Positions 1-11,551 of a stretch of 64,000 nucleotides of DNA are shown piece after piece. The stretch spans positions 3,720,001 through 3,784,000 of the forward strand of contig NC_016475.1 in assembly GCF_000226095.1 (NCBI RefSeq), in the 5' to 3' direction. The first letter of the stretch is position 1, and the number at the start of each line of letters is the position of its first letter. The translations under genes were made by a program, and so were the position numbers. The notes under the pieces are model-generated. The model saw only the letters and a list, made by a program, of their open reading frames with translations. It did not search any database and was not told where the DNA came from. This DNA comes from Thermothelomyces thermophilus ATCC 42464. Taxonomy: Eukaryota; Ascomycota; Sordariomycetes; Sordariales; Chaetomiaceae.

Positions 1-2
1 CA

Positions 3-582
3 CGGCTGTTCCGTGACATATTACACCCGCGTGAGGGCATCCAGTTATCGCCCACCATGGTGTCGCCCGTCACGCACGCCGGGCGCGTGGGCGAGAACGC
101 GACGGTTGAGGCGCCCTTTAACTGCGACTACGGCTATAATATTCACATCGGCAACAACGTCTCGATCGGCCGCAACTGCCTCATCAACGACGTCTGCGAA
201 GTCAGCATTGGGAACAACGTCATCATCAGCCCCAATGTCTGTATTTACACGGGTACCTGCAGCACCAACCCTCGCTATCGCAAAGGCAATCAGGGTACGC
301 AGTACGGCAAGCCCGTTATCATTGAGGATGACGTGTGGATTGCTGCCAACGTGGTCATCCTTCCCGGTGTCAGGATCGGAAAGGGCTCGACTGTTGGCGC
401 GGGGTCGGTCGTGACGAGGGTATGTCATTCTGCTTGCCTTCCCCCCACTTGTCCTGCCACTCCCAGAAGGCTGGATTCGGGTTTACTGACAATGCTTGCC
501 TGATATATAGGACGTTGCCACCTGGAGTGTCTACATGGGCTTGAAAGCGGGTCACCGCAGGGGCATTGCCCTTGTCCCCTGA
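3..582 (+). CDS. Hexapeptide-repeat sugar/maltose O-acetyltransferase, 3' part
   Basis: This is the C-terminal part of a left-handed beta-helix acetyltransferase of the maltose/NodL/LacA type, which moves acetyl from acetyl-CoA to a sugar hydroxyl. The frame is open at the window edge, so the start lies upstream. Exons are <3-419 and 511-582, with intron 420-510 (GTATGT donor, TATATAG acceptor), phase 0. Imperfect hexapeptide repeats are visible: [24 protein letters not shown], and later [18 protein letters not shown]. The remnant RLFRDIL just inside the window resembles the end of a Mac-type helical domain. In many ascomycetes this domain is fused behind a Zn2Cys6 regulator; that cannot be tested here. 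The catalytic His usual in LacA/NodL is not obvious in the [10 protein letters not shown] segment. An in-frame ATG at 57 is probably internal. Confidence 0.8.
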
Positions 583-3072
583 ACTCGCGAGTTTCGCTTC
601 TGGGTCCGTGGGTCAGGATCGAACGTTCTAAGTCTTTCCTTACACACTCTACTCTCACCGTTTTTATTACTGTTTTCTTTTGGAGGCGGGGCTGGATCTC
701 CCTTGACTCCCCTCTTGTCTTTACTACAATGACGAACGGCTTTGAGTTGGTCAAGATCTGATGAGTGTCTGTTTACCCCCATCTCTCCTATGATACCCGG
801 TATTGTTTGTTGTATGTTGATATGGATGGGACGAGGCCAAGTCTTTCTTATTCGTTGTCTCGCTGCGTACGGATGGAGACGATGTGAGTGGGAACCAGTA
901 ATGTGGAAGCGGGAATATGGATGGGTTGCGGCGGCGTGACGAGTTGATACCTACTGGGCCATGGATGGATGGTTCTTACCTCGATACCTTACCTGATCGA
1001 ACAGTTACCTAGTACACCCCTGTTTGCATCTATTTTTGTGAGGTGACCTTCCTGCGAGTAACCTGCTATTGGCATTGGCACCGATAAGGTTGGCTCGCCC
1101 GATTTACGTTACGTCGTGTGAAGTACCTCGGGATGATCTGTTTGGGTACAGCTGGTCGATCGCGAGATCTGTGTATCCATTGCACGTGTCTGGCGGCAAA
1201 TATTTGTCTGTTGGCGGTTGGTTGCGGGATGGATGTTGTGGTTCGCTATTAATAGGTGGCGCAGGGGAGGCAAAATGACGACCATGGATCCGTGCCCGCA
1301 GCCATCAACTGAATTCCGTTCGCAATCAGAAGGTTTATTGAAAGCTATTTTCGCTAGCAAGTCCATTTCGCCTTGCTCTATGGAGTACGTAGTGCACACG
1401 GATTGTTCGCTTATACGGGTACAAGTTCGCTAGTTAGTACGATGTGATGTGAGCGCACCGGCGAGGGAGGGAAGGGGTGGGGGGGGAGGATCCGAGACGC
1501 TGGAGTCAGCAACGCGCCTTCGGAATTGGAGCCTCCATGCTCTTTGCTACTTTTTACACTTCATTCCATTTCACGGGTCGCGACGTTCGCGACCCGGCCA
1601 CGAGAATTGGTCGGTGGAACGCAGCAAGTCGACGTGGAACCCTTGCGTGCGCGGTCTTGAATTCGGGCCAAACATGGTCCTGGCAGGCGGCCGGGTTTAC
1701 AACTACGGATTATTATATTTCGGTAGTATGTACTTGAATTAGCACTGCGCAGCGGAAAATAATACGCCACTCGCTTCGTGATCATGTCCAGGACGCTGTG
1801 CGAGGTGGATATTCCGTACAGACGCTAGTTATGCTTAATTATCTGACAGCTTATGAGCGGGGGTTTCCTTCTGATGGCGAGAGGATGGGGATGCCCGGAA
1901 GAGAAACCCCCTGACATCCGTTTGCCAACGGCGGATCACATGCGAGGAGCATGTTCGGCTTTTGCAAATCGATCCACGGCGGAACGATTATTACACCCAG
2001 TGTTCTGTGTTCTGGGAGTGTTCAGTTAAATCCGTACTGGGGAACGAGTTGCAAACCCCGCGCAATTTCGGGTGACGAAGTCTTTAGCTGTTGGCGGTGC
2101 TCGTTGGTTTGTAGCGAGTTCTCGGCAAGCTCGAAATAGATCCGTCACCATCGGCCCTCGGGCGAGCTCATCCGGTTCCTGATTCTCGGCTCGCTGTGTC
2201 CTTGTGGCGCGGTGCGGCGCGGCTGGTTGGCGCGTGGGGAAGAAGGAAACGGCCACACCGAAAGAAACCGCGACGCATAACGAAGGAACTCGTTAACTCC
2301 CCGAAAGGAAGGGAGGCCTGGTCAAGTAGCCGCGTCTCGTGACCCATCCTGTCGGTAATTAACCCCCTCTGTTTCTACATAGCTAGCAAACAACTTGGAG
2401 GGCGGTCGATAGAGTGTGAAAAAACCCGAGCATGCTGGACAGTTCGCTCTGGGACAGTACGGGATGCGAAGTCCCAGCGGGCATCGGGCGAGACATGAGA
2501 TTATCTCGTAAGTGAGCCAACAAGAAATCGCAAAAAGGGTTGGGTGCGGTGGGCAGGGCCTTTCCGATCCCCCCCAGATGTTGCGACGCTGCGCTGACAG
2601 AAAGATGCGTGCGGCACTGACCGTTTTTGGAAGATGGGTTGGGGGCCGCTGGGTACTGCATCCTGCCAACAAAATGTTTCTAGAACTTGTGTGGGCTGTT
2701 GGTCGTTGGTCGCGTCTCTCGGCCGCCGAATCCCCGAACTTGGAATGGTAGTGTAGAGCATGTGTGCTGTGCGACATGAACTCTCCCTTCACCACAGGGG
2801 GCCCCGATACGGATACGGGACTGGACTACATACACTACGGAGTATTGCAAGGAAGAACGCGGGAGGATTGACAAGCGAACGGCGGTCGGTGGATATCTGC
2901 GTCCTGATGAAGCACACCACAATACAAGCCTGGCCCCCATCGACCAGACAGTACGGGAGTGGTGTGGTGAGGTTGGAACGTATGGCAGTTCTCCGAGGGA
3001 GGAGGAGGACGCGGTCAAGGACAGCTCCGAATGCGCGGCGTGCACGGTCAGGCAGAGCCGTTGCGTGGATTA
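583..3072. other. Intergenic, no gene recognised
   Basis: About 2.5 kb separates the acetyltransferase from the 3' end of the AP-3 mu gene. Short open frames on both strands have no recognisable motif and no splice structure that joins them. GC is ordinary, with no RIP signature, no tRNA B-box and no repeat noticed. It presumably holds the acetyltransferase 3' UTR and the mu-subunit 3' UTR. Confidence 0.5.
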
Positions 3073-4954
3073 TTAGCACCTAATCTCGACACCACCTCTA
3101 CTAACCGTCAAGTACTTGACACCCTTGTACGGCTTCACGCTCTCTCCCAGACCGCGGCTCTTCCTTGGGTCGAGATGGATACCCTCCACCTTGATCCCGC
3201 TGGCCAGCCAACCCTTAACGGCAAAGCTAACCGAGGCCGAGCTGGGCATCAGAATCTTATTCTGCGCCGCCCTGCGTTCATCCCGTTCCCCGGCTCCGAC
3301 GGTCGGGGGCGCCTTGGTCGTCTTTGCAACAGGCGATGAAGCCTGGTACGGCTCGTCATAGGAGTATGCGCTTGCCCCGCTGCCAAATCCGAATCCTGTG
3401 GGATCAGAATCCTCGTCATCCTCGTCGGGCATGTGCCCCACAACCGTACACCGCAGAGCAAACGGTGAGGTGCCCTGTGCTAATTCCTTGTTGGAAATGG
3501 ACCATTCCAGCGCCCGGTCTCCGGGGTTGTAGGTGGCGTCCCCCTTTGTAGGCCGAATCTCCGAGAGGTTCCTTACGTCTGCCGGCAGCGGGACCGAGAC
3601 GACCAGATCCTGCAGCACAGGCGAACCCGGGGTGCCAGGCTGCGGCGAGCCCACCCCGAAGCCGCGTGCGCCGCCGCCGCCGCCACCACCACTGCCGACA
3701 CCAGCTCCTCCTCCCCTCAAACCTGGCCCAGCCCCGGCGGGGCCAAACACCCGGCTCACCTGCACCCTCACCTCGAATTCCGACCCCGTCAATCCGAGTC
3801 CCGTCTTGATCTCCAGCGATACCGGCAGCCTCAGCGGGTTTGCCCCCAGTCCGTAGGCGGCGGCGCCCTCGCCCGTGAGCGGCATCAGATCGACCTCGTA
3901 CCCGGCCAGCGTGAACCGGCCGTCGGGGGGGATGAAGGACAAGACGCCGGGCTGCTCGCGCCAGCGGGCCAGGCGCACGCAGGGGTGGAAGACGGGCAGG
4001 TCGATGACGCTCCCGAGGTTGTGCCTGCCCCCGGGGCCGGTGAGCGTCATGACGATGTCGGGCACCCCCGAGACCTCCGAGGTGAAGGCGATGGTGCCGT
4101 TGGCGAAGGCCGCCAGCGGCCGGCCCGAGGGCGCGAGCGTCACCGACAGCGTCTCGATCACGTCGCAGTAGAGCTTGTTGGAGGTGTGGCGCACGTTGGC
4201 GCGGCGCCAGGGGAGCGCGGGCGTGTTTGGTTGGACGTGGAGGGTCGGGGTTGGGGCGGTGAACGTATTTGCGAAGGGTGGTTTCCTATGGGACGAGGTA
4301 TACCGGGTCAGTTGGCTGTTTCTTTTTTTTTTTTTCCTCGACTCTCATGTCGTTTGTTCTTGGGTCTTGATCAATCATGGGGCCAGCGTACGTTGGGAGG
4401 TTGAGATTTCCTAGCAACTTGTCCATGAACCCCTCGACCTCGACCAGGTCGCGCAGGGCGTTGGGCTCGGTGGTGCTGATGGTGCCGGCATCGCACATCT
4501 CGGTAAGGAGTTGGGCGACCACATCGTAGTTGGCCTCAATCTTGTGGGCCAGCAACGGCGCACCGAGGAATTCTTCGAGCGCATCGACGGCGCGGTGCAG
4601 GAACTCGAGGACCAGCAGCGGTTCGATCTCGGACGACGTGGTCAGGAGGAAGAGCAGGTTCGCATGCCTGAGACTAAAAACGAGGGTCGGCGGGTTGGTG
4701 TTGGGCAGGTAGATGAGGTTCGGGCGCGGAACAGGGTGCTCAAGATAGAGGGGCAGAAGATGGTTCGCCGCCAGCGGCCGCGACGTGTATGTGTGCGACA
4801 AGATGAGGGCGCTGGGAAGAGGGATAGTCAGTCAACTTAGTAGTTCGATCAAGGACCGTTCTTAACATGAAATGGAGGAAGGGACGAAGGGAGAAAGGGA
4901 ATCTACCCACTTGTGCTCGTCGTAAATATGTAACGCCTCGACCACTCCGTTCAT
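3073..4954 (-). CDS. apm3: AP-3 adaptor complex medium (mu3) subunit
   Basis: Mu subunit of the AP-3 adaptor, which sorts cargo from Golgi/endosome to the vacuole; its C-terminal mu-homology domain binds tyrosine-based sorting signals. Minus-strand exons are 4911-4954, 4392-4811 and 3073-4285, giving 558 aa. The introns (4812-4910 and 4286-4391) are GT-AG. The N-terminal longin-like domain (about residues 1-150) begins MNGVVEALHIYDEH and includes LLPLYLEHP, EPLLVLEFLHR and KIEANYDVVAQLL. The mu-homology domain starts near RRANVRHTSNKLY and ends at the classical C-terminus KYLTVSRGGVEIRC. Unusual are a Gly-rich run and a Pro/Gly stretch inserted inside the mu-homology domain (about 3,620-3,740). 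The start was chosen because the first 44-nt exon restores the conserved N-terminus. Confidence 0.92.
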
Positions 4955-5304
4955 AGTGGCTTTGTTTTCCCCGCCTTTGCAGTTTCGAGGTCGGGCTCGT
5001 TGCTGTTCCTCGTGTTGTAGGTTCAAGTTTCAAGTTGGCAGGCCCCGCGAAGCTGGGGGAAGCGCTGACGCAATTGGCAGGCTGCCGGGCAGGGCAGCGC
5101 CGAAGCGGCAGCAGTTGCCCACGGCAGACCCGCCGCTCTGAGAACCTCGAGGCAGTGGGTCCCTTCGGAACCCCTGCAGCAGAGCATCCCATTTTTGGGG
5201 CAGCTCGGATTCAATCACTTCTCGTTCAATGCGATCCGGGCAAGTTAAAACTCGGCCAAACGAGTCTCTTGCGGTCTCTCGAACCACGCCAACGCACACC
5301 CGCC
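4955..5304. promoter_or_regulatory. Shared divergent promoter region (apm3 / DUF4536 gene)
   Basis: The two start codons lie 350 bp apart, head to head, so this interval must hold both promoters and 5' leaders. No clear TATA box was seen. A bidirectional promoter is inferred from layout alone. Confidence 0.5.
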
Positions 5305-5654
5305 ATGGCCAAGGACAGTGTGCCATCAGTCCACTCGCTGGACAAACCCGAGAAGCTTGAGGAGCTTCTCAAACAAGATCGCGGCGACGACTGCCTCCCC
5401 TGCAGAATCGTCGGTGAGTGCCTCATGATTGGAAAGTGTACATGTGAGACCAGCTGCTGAAGGTGAGCACAGGTGGTGGCGCATTCCTAGGCCTGGCTGC
5501 ATATAGCTACATTTCTGGGCAGTCGCAGCTCGAGAAGCAGAGGGCGAAGATCCTGGCCAGCGGCTCGCGGTTCGGTATGCGGAGTAGGAGCCTGGGCATC
5601 ACGGCCATTTCCCTCAGCCTCGCCTGGTTGGGCATCTGGCGGCTGGTCAAGTGA
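5305..5654 (+). CDS. Small mitochondrial membrane protein, DUF4536/DMAC1 (TMEM261)-like
   Basis: A 96-residue protein from exons 5305-5413 and 5473-5654; intron 5414-5472 has a GTGAGT donor and CACAG acceptor and splits a Gly codon. The N-terminus is hydrophilic. The body has the family signature DCLPCRIVG (residues about 30-38) followed by a GGGAFLGLAAYSY transmembrane segment. A basic loop (QLEKQRAKILASGSRFGMRSR) leads to a second hydrophobic segment ending WLGIWRLVK. This two-helix layout with the CLPC pair matches the DUF4536 family; human DMAC1/TMEM261 is linked to assembly of the distal arm of respiratory complex I. Mitochondrial inner-membrane location is inferred from the family. It is divergently arranged with apm3. 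Confidence 0.8.
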
Positions 5655-6722
5655 GGATGACGAAGAATTGAGAGTTTTTGTGAACGACCCGCCATCTTAC
5701 TCTACAATCGACGGAGTGTGCGCCGACCGAGGGCATGCCGGGCCTCAGTACCGACGTTATGCTGTGCATCAAGCTTGCTGACGCACCCTTGTTGCGCTGA
5801 TGGAAGACAAGAAGAGCATCGGCCGGGGGCAGCACGATATCGACAACTGTGACTTCCCGGTCACACCATGACGGAATTGCAGAGAAAACCGCCGAGGGAA
5901 ACGGGGATGGGGACGAGACGGACTCGGATAGAAAAAACTGAGTCGCCAATGTTTAAAAACATATGTATGTATCAATATCTTGTACGATATCTCACTTCTG
6001 GTTTAGCACTGGGCACTGGGAGTTTACTCCCTCCCCCCCCCCTCCCGGGACCGACTTCCAGCGACGTTAGTTACGGCTTTTGTCTCACCACCCGGGCCAC
6101 AATGGGGGCATCGACCGTTGGTGCCACGGTATCTCGATTCGTCAGCATCACCAACCCCCAACCCTACTGGGAGTCTGGAATCGGCTGGTTCATTTTTTGC
6201 ACGCTTGTCTTATCAACTTGGGCCATATTGCTTGAAGCGATGGTAGGATCCCTCCCTTTTCTCGGAGATGTTCACCATGCTCGCGTTTGTAAGCTGCAGC
6301 CACTACTGGTTCTCCCCTTCGTTTCCTAGAGGGGCGACGCAGGCTGACTGCAATTCCAGAGTCTCAGGTTGTTTCCCTACGTCCTACGGAGCAAGCTGCT
6401 ACCCCAACACGCTGTGGTTCTACTCTGCCGCAACGAGCAACAAAGGCCATAATCACGAGTCGCAACAACTCGCAAAAAGACCGAGACAGAGAGACGGTTC
6501 TGAAACCCCTTATGTACGACTATCAAACTACTACACTAGAAGGGAACATGAAAAAAGACGAACGCACGACCATTGCACCGCGCCTCGCTTGTTTCTGTTT
6601 TGTTTTGAAGCAGGACTTCATTTTCGTTGCCTCCCCTCCCCGCGGAGCAGCAGCAGCAGGAGCAGGGGCACCACCAGCACACCACCGTCAGAGCGACTGA
6701 CAGCAAGAAGCCGTCGAGGAGC
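5655..6722. other. Intergenic, no gene recognised
   Basis: About 1.07 kb lies between the convergent 3' ends of the DUF4536 gene and the GH6 gene. It includes a poly-C run near 6,031-6,043. One 153-codon plus frame (5,868-6,329) has no recognisable domain and I do not accept it as a gene. The interval should contain both 3' UTRs. Confidence 0.45.
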
Positions 6723-8113
6723 TTAGAAGGACGGGTTGGCGTTCTTGAGGAGCATCTCGAAGTAGGCCTGGTTCCAGGTACCGGCCTCGGGGCTGGGCTT
6801 GAAGGCGTCGGGCTTGCCGCAGAAGCTGTCGTAGCGCGCCGCCGACGAGTCGCTGGTGCCGTCGGACTCGCCACCGGGCTTGACCCACACGAAGGCGTCG
6901 GCGAGCTCGTCGCCAGTGTTGGCAGTCGGGCGCACACCGAAGCCGGCGCCGTTGACGTTGCACCAGTCACCCCACTCGTCGCGGAGACCGGTGACACCGT
7001 TGCGGCCAGTGTCGATGATGGCGTGGTTGGGCATGCCGGCAGACTTGAGCTCAGCGCCAAAGGTGTTGATGTAGATCTTCTCGTTCTGGCACTTGTTGTA
7101 CTGGGCATCCGAGGCGTCCGAGAACTCACCGGGCTCCTGGTCCCTATAGGAGGGGGAAAAGATCAAAGGTCAGCACCATGCATTTCACGCCATTCCGCTC
7201 GCCATTGACCGACGAGGGGGACATAGAGTGTCTTACCAGGCGTTCCAACCAGCCACGTTGGTGGAGATACCGCGGACTTGCGAGGGCGAACCAGCAGACT
7301 TGTAGACGCTGGCGAGCTCCTGGGCGCCGGGCTTGAGGTTGGCGTCCCAGCCGAGCCAGCCACCGTGGCCGGCATCGATGTACATGACCACGTTGGGGAG
7401 GTTGAGCTGCTTGAGGGCATAGGCGACACCCTCGCGGTAGCCGGAAGCGCTCTGCTGGCACGTCTGCAGGTCGCTATTGGTGACCAGGTTGGGGAGCGAG
7501 TCGGGCTCGATGACGAGGGCGAAGGCCGTGTTGGAGTGGGCCTTGAGGATCTCGGCGATCTCTGCGAGCCAACACGTCAGTCTTTAAGCTCGCCCCATTT
7601 TCTCTCTCACAACCCCACTCAACCAGACGCTCTCTCGGGGGAAAAGAAGGGGCCACAAAGGGTTAACTCACTGTCGATGTACTCGGTCTTGTACCTGTCG
7701 AGCTCGCCGACCTTGAGCTCGCCGTTGGAGGCCTTGGCCGCGCAGTCACGGCCCGGGAGGTCGTAGATGACGAGACCCACGATGTTCTCGCAGGGCACGT
7801 CCTCGAGCGCGGGCTCCAGCCGGCCAATGTTCTCGATGGTGTCGAGCCACAGGAAGGTACCGACGTCGGCGACCTTGCGGGCCTTCTCGGCCAGCGCCGA
7901 GTCGGAGATGGCCTCGGCGGCAGCCTCGACCTCGGCACGGTAGAAGTTGTTGGGGTGCAGCGTGTACTGCTGGAACACGTTGGTGCTGGCATCGAGCGTC
8001 ACGGCCGACGCGCAGCCCGCCGAGGCCTGGCGGGGCTTCTGGGGAGTCGTGCGCGAGGGCGCAGCGAGGGCCGTGGCGGCGAACGCCAGGGTGGCGGACT
8101 GCACGAACTTCAT
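6723..8113 (-). CDS. cbh2: Secreted cellobiohydrolase, glycoside hydrolase family 6 (no CBM)
   Basis: Inverting exo-cellulase that releases cellobiose from non-reducing chain ends, exported to the medium. Minus-strand exons are 7672-8113, 7237-7561 and 6723-7143, giving 395 aa; introns 7562-7671 and 7144-7236 are GT-AG. Residues 1-18 form a signal peptide (MKFVQSATLAFAATALAA). The catalytic domain starts about residue 33, with no cellulose-binding module or Ser/Thr linker before or after it. GH6 landmarks are WLDT (Asp91) and YDLPGRDCAA (Asp123, general acid by homology with Trichoderma Cel6A Asp221). Further landmarks are VIEPDSLPNLVTN, YIDAGHGGWLGW, and the C-terminal FVWVKPGGESDGTSD loop that closes the tunnel. 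I recognise the protein as near-identical to the Myceliophthora thermophila single-domain GH6; that is memory, not a search. It stands 3.1 kb from the RIP island. Confidence 0.96.
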
Positions 8114-8210
8114 GCTGGGCAACAACACACGACAAGCTGGGTTAGAGCTAGGCTGTGGTGCATGGTCGAGAGATCCTTTCTTCCCAAGCAGACGAGGAGA
8201 CGATGGCCAT

Positions 8211-8220
8211 CTTTTATATA
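8211..8220 (-). promoter_or_regulatory. TATA box of the GH6 gene
   Basis: Read on the minus strand this is TATATAAAAG, about 100 bp before the GH6 start codon and in the right orientation. It is a strong core-promoter candidate, as expected for a highly inducible secreted enzyme. Confidence 0.7.
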
Positions 8221-8870
8221 CTGGGGGGGAGGGGGGTAAAGGCGATGGGTGAGTGCGCCGAGACGCACCTTGGCGCCGCCGCCTTCTCCCCTTGACCACA
8301 CACAGCCCGGAGCTCTAGGAAGCGAAGCCGATGCCCCTGCACCGTCCTCGAGGCGAGGTGACCCGTCTCTGGAGATCGAGGATCGCAATCAGGAACATAG
8401 GGCCGGTGCTGGCGCGCGCCTTCGGGCTGGACGTTCCGAAGAAGACTTGAGCCGCGCCGAGCAGTTGCCTTTGGGGATATGGACTGCGGGGCTGACGGAC
8501 GAGTGCCGATCGCAGCGAATGGCTGGCTTGCCAGATCCAATCTCCCTCCCTCATATCCGGCTTCATTTGGAAGTTAGTTACAGGCGATGCCCCGCGGTCC
8601 CGTTAGGGAATTGGACGGGGGGCCGGAGCCAGGAACTCTCGAACGACACACAGTTGACATGGCAGAGAGAAAATGTGGGGGGCCGAACAACGGTTCCTGG
8701 CAACCCGGGGTACTTCCCATACTGCAACTACTTTCCACCATCATGCACGACCCTCGATGTCCCCGTTTGGGGAAGTCATTGGGGTCCGACCGTCAGGGGG
8801 AGGGCAGCCCCTTGCTCCTCGCAACCGTCTGCTCCAGGTCTGAGGTGGGAAGCTCGCCATGTCGATCAGC

Positions 8871-8876
8871 GGCTAA
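8871..8876 (+). promoter_or_regulatory. GGCTAA, possible XlnR/Xyr1 site upstream of GH6
   Basis: GGCTAA lies about 760 bp upstream of the GH6 start; a second copy is present on the minus strand at 9,442-9,447. GGCTAA is the known XlnR/Xyr1 core in cellulase promoters. A six-base match alone is weak evidence. Confidence 0.25.
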
Positions 8877-11299
8877 CGGTCCGCCACGCATGCAAGAACA
8901 ATGGCTGCTGGTGGGTTCACCACGCATTCGCGGAGCAGAGGACCTCCGAACTCTTTGACAAACCAGAAAACCCTCTGTAGCGTTCTGTTTGCGAAGAAGG
9001 GAACGGGGAGTAGCGGTCGTTCACCCCGGCCATGCCCGACATATTTGGTTCCGGAGTTTTTTTTTGGTTTCTGACGCCCGTACTCAAGGTCCATTTTTTT
9101 CTTCTTCTTTTATCCGATGGGTCGCAATAGAGCTGAGAGTGTTGTCAATTCGCGATGCATAGCCGGGGTGCCGCCGACGGGGCTCGCTGTCATCTCATCA
9201 AGCATCACCCAGATTTGGACTTGACGGTCTGTCGTACACTATGAAGCCATGCACGCGGCATCCCCGCATGCAGCCGTCGTGTGTACGCTAACCCGAGGTG
9301 GCTGCCGCTCCGCGCACTCCCAAGACTCAGGTCCCGGCGCTAAGCGGCAGTTGGTGGGTAAAGTACGGAGGCCAGTGTTTGAAACCACAGCTTATTTATC
9401 TGCACCGCGTGCAAAGTGCATATCTATTAAGCCGTAGATTATTAGCCGGCAATTCCCAGCCCAGGGCCACGGGATCACGCAGGGGTGGGTGTCGTCAGTG
9501 CCGATCATGACCCTCTACGAAACTTCGTCTGCCGTCCAATTCGGCCGCATCTTGACTCTGATTCCGCCCCGGCTAAAGGCCCCGGCACGCCTGGGTACTC
9601 GGCACGGAGCAACGACCGCACAAGACGGAAGGGGGATGAGGTCGCCTATAACGTGAGATGTGCTGAATCCCCGTCGCCAGGGAGCTGACGGCCAGGGCAA
9701 CGCTTGACTGGCCGAGGTCCCCGTGGGACAATCCGGTCGTCGATGCCGTGCCTGCGTTTCCGTTTCGGTTCTTTTTGTGTTCCACTTCTTTGTTCGAGAA
9801 GCCGGACCAGGCCGTCATGGTTCCGGAAACCTGCTCACACGCGTCTCCATCCAGTGCCAGGATTCGCGTAGCAAGACGTGTCCCTCTCTGCTTGTTCAAC
9901 CGTGGTGCGTCAATGTGACGTGCTGTCGTCGTACCGTGGAGTTGGAGGACTCAGATCGGGCACGGCGCCATTCCCAGACCTCGGTGATGATGGCTACTTT
10001 GGTACCTTGAGGGAGCCTCACCGATGCTCACCTATCGGTTCCTTGGAGTCTTGACCAAGGACATAAAGAGATAGTAATGGAAAGTGATATGGATGAGGAA
10101 TCAACATGCTGAACTGAAAAGTGTGTGGACTGATGAACAAGATCAGGGTGACTATGCCTGACATGTATTCATCTTGAGATATGTGGCTTAAGCTCAACAG
10201 AGCAAATTGGAGCTCTTTAGGTCCTCCATAGAACCGCCTTCTTTAACACTCGACATACGAGGAGGGGCCAGAATGATCCCCCACTTTTCATTCTTTCATT
10301 CCTCGTTCGGTGCTTAAGTCGTCAAGCCATTCAGCCTTGAAACCTGGTCCATGGCTCGTCTTCCTGAAATCATACAGCTTTTAATGTACGCTCACGTCAA
10401 TTGCTGAAACCTTCCTCGCTACTTCCCTATAATTAATCAACAAGGCGATCCGGCGCGTTCCATGTCACACATCCGACGCGCTCAGGTCTGTCTCGCAAAG
10501 CTGACCTGGCACTTGAGGTCATTGGCGAGCCATATGGGCAGTGCTCTCTGAGTTCTCGTATTACTTTACCAACCCTATGTCACTTGGGTAGCATACTATC
10601 CGGTATGGTAGGTGTGGATCCAGTGAGTGCATAAAGTTCGGTAAAGTTTGTATGGACAACAACATGGCCACTTTCGGGCAGGTGAGCCTATTAACTTTGG
10701 AATGGAGCGGGAATAACTTAAGGTACTCTAAATGCACCTTCTCCACCGAAGCTTTCAGGTCCGATTGCGACAAGCACGTAATTCCGGCAGATTGCTCCTC
10801 GTGTTACACCCAGCAATCTGGATTTAGAGGTCAAACTCGGAGATTAATGATACCGCGAGTGAGGGGCAGCCCCAAAATCGTACAAGTAAGGTAGACACCT
10901 AATTATTTCTTTTGATTGTTGCCTCCCATACGTTGCAGATGAGGTCGAGGCCGTTCGGATCTTTGTACCCCTCTGATAGAAGATGGTTTCCAATAGATGG
11001 AAGATGGTTCCAATTAATGGAAGAAAGTTAGTAAGTTGTAAATAGTTCAAAAGTGCGATGTCTCCTTCCCACGTTTGCTGGCCCTGTGGCTCTGTATAAG
11101 TAGAGGATAGGAACAAAGAACCCTCCGTTTGCCAGCCCGTTTGCCAGATCCACAGGGCTTATCTAGCCATACATGACAAACGTGTCCACAGACAAACGAA
11201 CTATATCACCCTCCCTCGCCCTTCCTAGAGATACTATCTATGACAAAAAACCGCAGAGGAATAAACTATACTAAACCAAAGCAGGAAGGGAATGAGAGT

Positions 11300-11551
11300 G
11301 CTACAGCTCAGTGGCTATAATCAGTATAGCTTAGAAGGCTGCAAAGGTACGACACCACAGCGGTATTCGCGCCGTAGGCGGCACTCCTAGACCAACTATT
11401 ACGGTCTACAGAAGTAGGTAATAAAAGTGTTGATTGTTCTAAGTACCAGAGGCACTCAGAGAAGCTGTCTAAATACATATTAACCCTAGCTCGTTATCCC
11501 TGTTAATAGGTCAGTCAGATCTGACCTACAGACAGCCAAATGCTATAATAG
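11300..11551 (+). repeat. 252 bp dispersed repeat R, copy 1
   Basis: This segment matches 36,572-36,823 along its whole 252 bp length with only transition differences. It opens with AGCTCAGTGG, which resembles a tRNA A box, and holds a short inverted repeat around GGTCAGTCAGATCTGACC near its end. A tRNA-derived SINE is possible, but no convincing B box or tail was found. This copy is much less AT-mutated than copy 2. Confidence 0.6.

Larger units (their letters stand above)
8114..11224. other. GH6 upstream region and gene-free DNA up to the AT-rich island
   Basis: About 3.1 kb without a supportable gene. The first kilobase is the GH6 promoter side. A 243-codon plus frame at 8,249-8,980 lies over that promoter, lacks any known motif and is treated as chance. 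From about 10,000 the GC content falls gradually, and 10,850-11,130 has a TATA-like TGTATAAG and short direct repeats around GATGGAAGATGG. This may be an old, weakly mutated element remnant, but no terminal repeats could be matched. Confidence 0.4.

Noticed and set aside
5868-6329. 153-codon plus frame with a hydrophobic stretch
   Set aside because: It lies in convergent 3' UTR space, includes a poly-C tract and shows no family resemblance.
8249-8980. 243-codon plus-strand frame upstream of the GH6 gene
   Set aside because: It overlaps the GH6 core promoter and 5' region, has no recognisable domain and no codon pattern like its neighbours; it is probably chance in GC-rich DNA.
11478-11492. 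TTAACCCTAG, resembling a telomere unit
   Set aside because: It is a single copy inside repeat R, present again at about 36,755; there is no tandem array.
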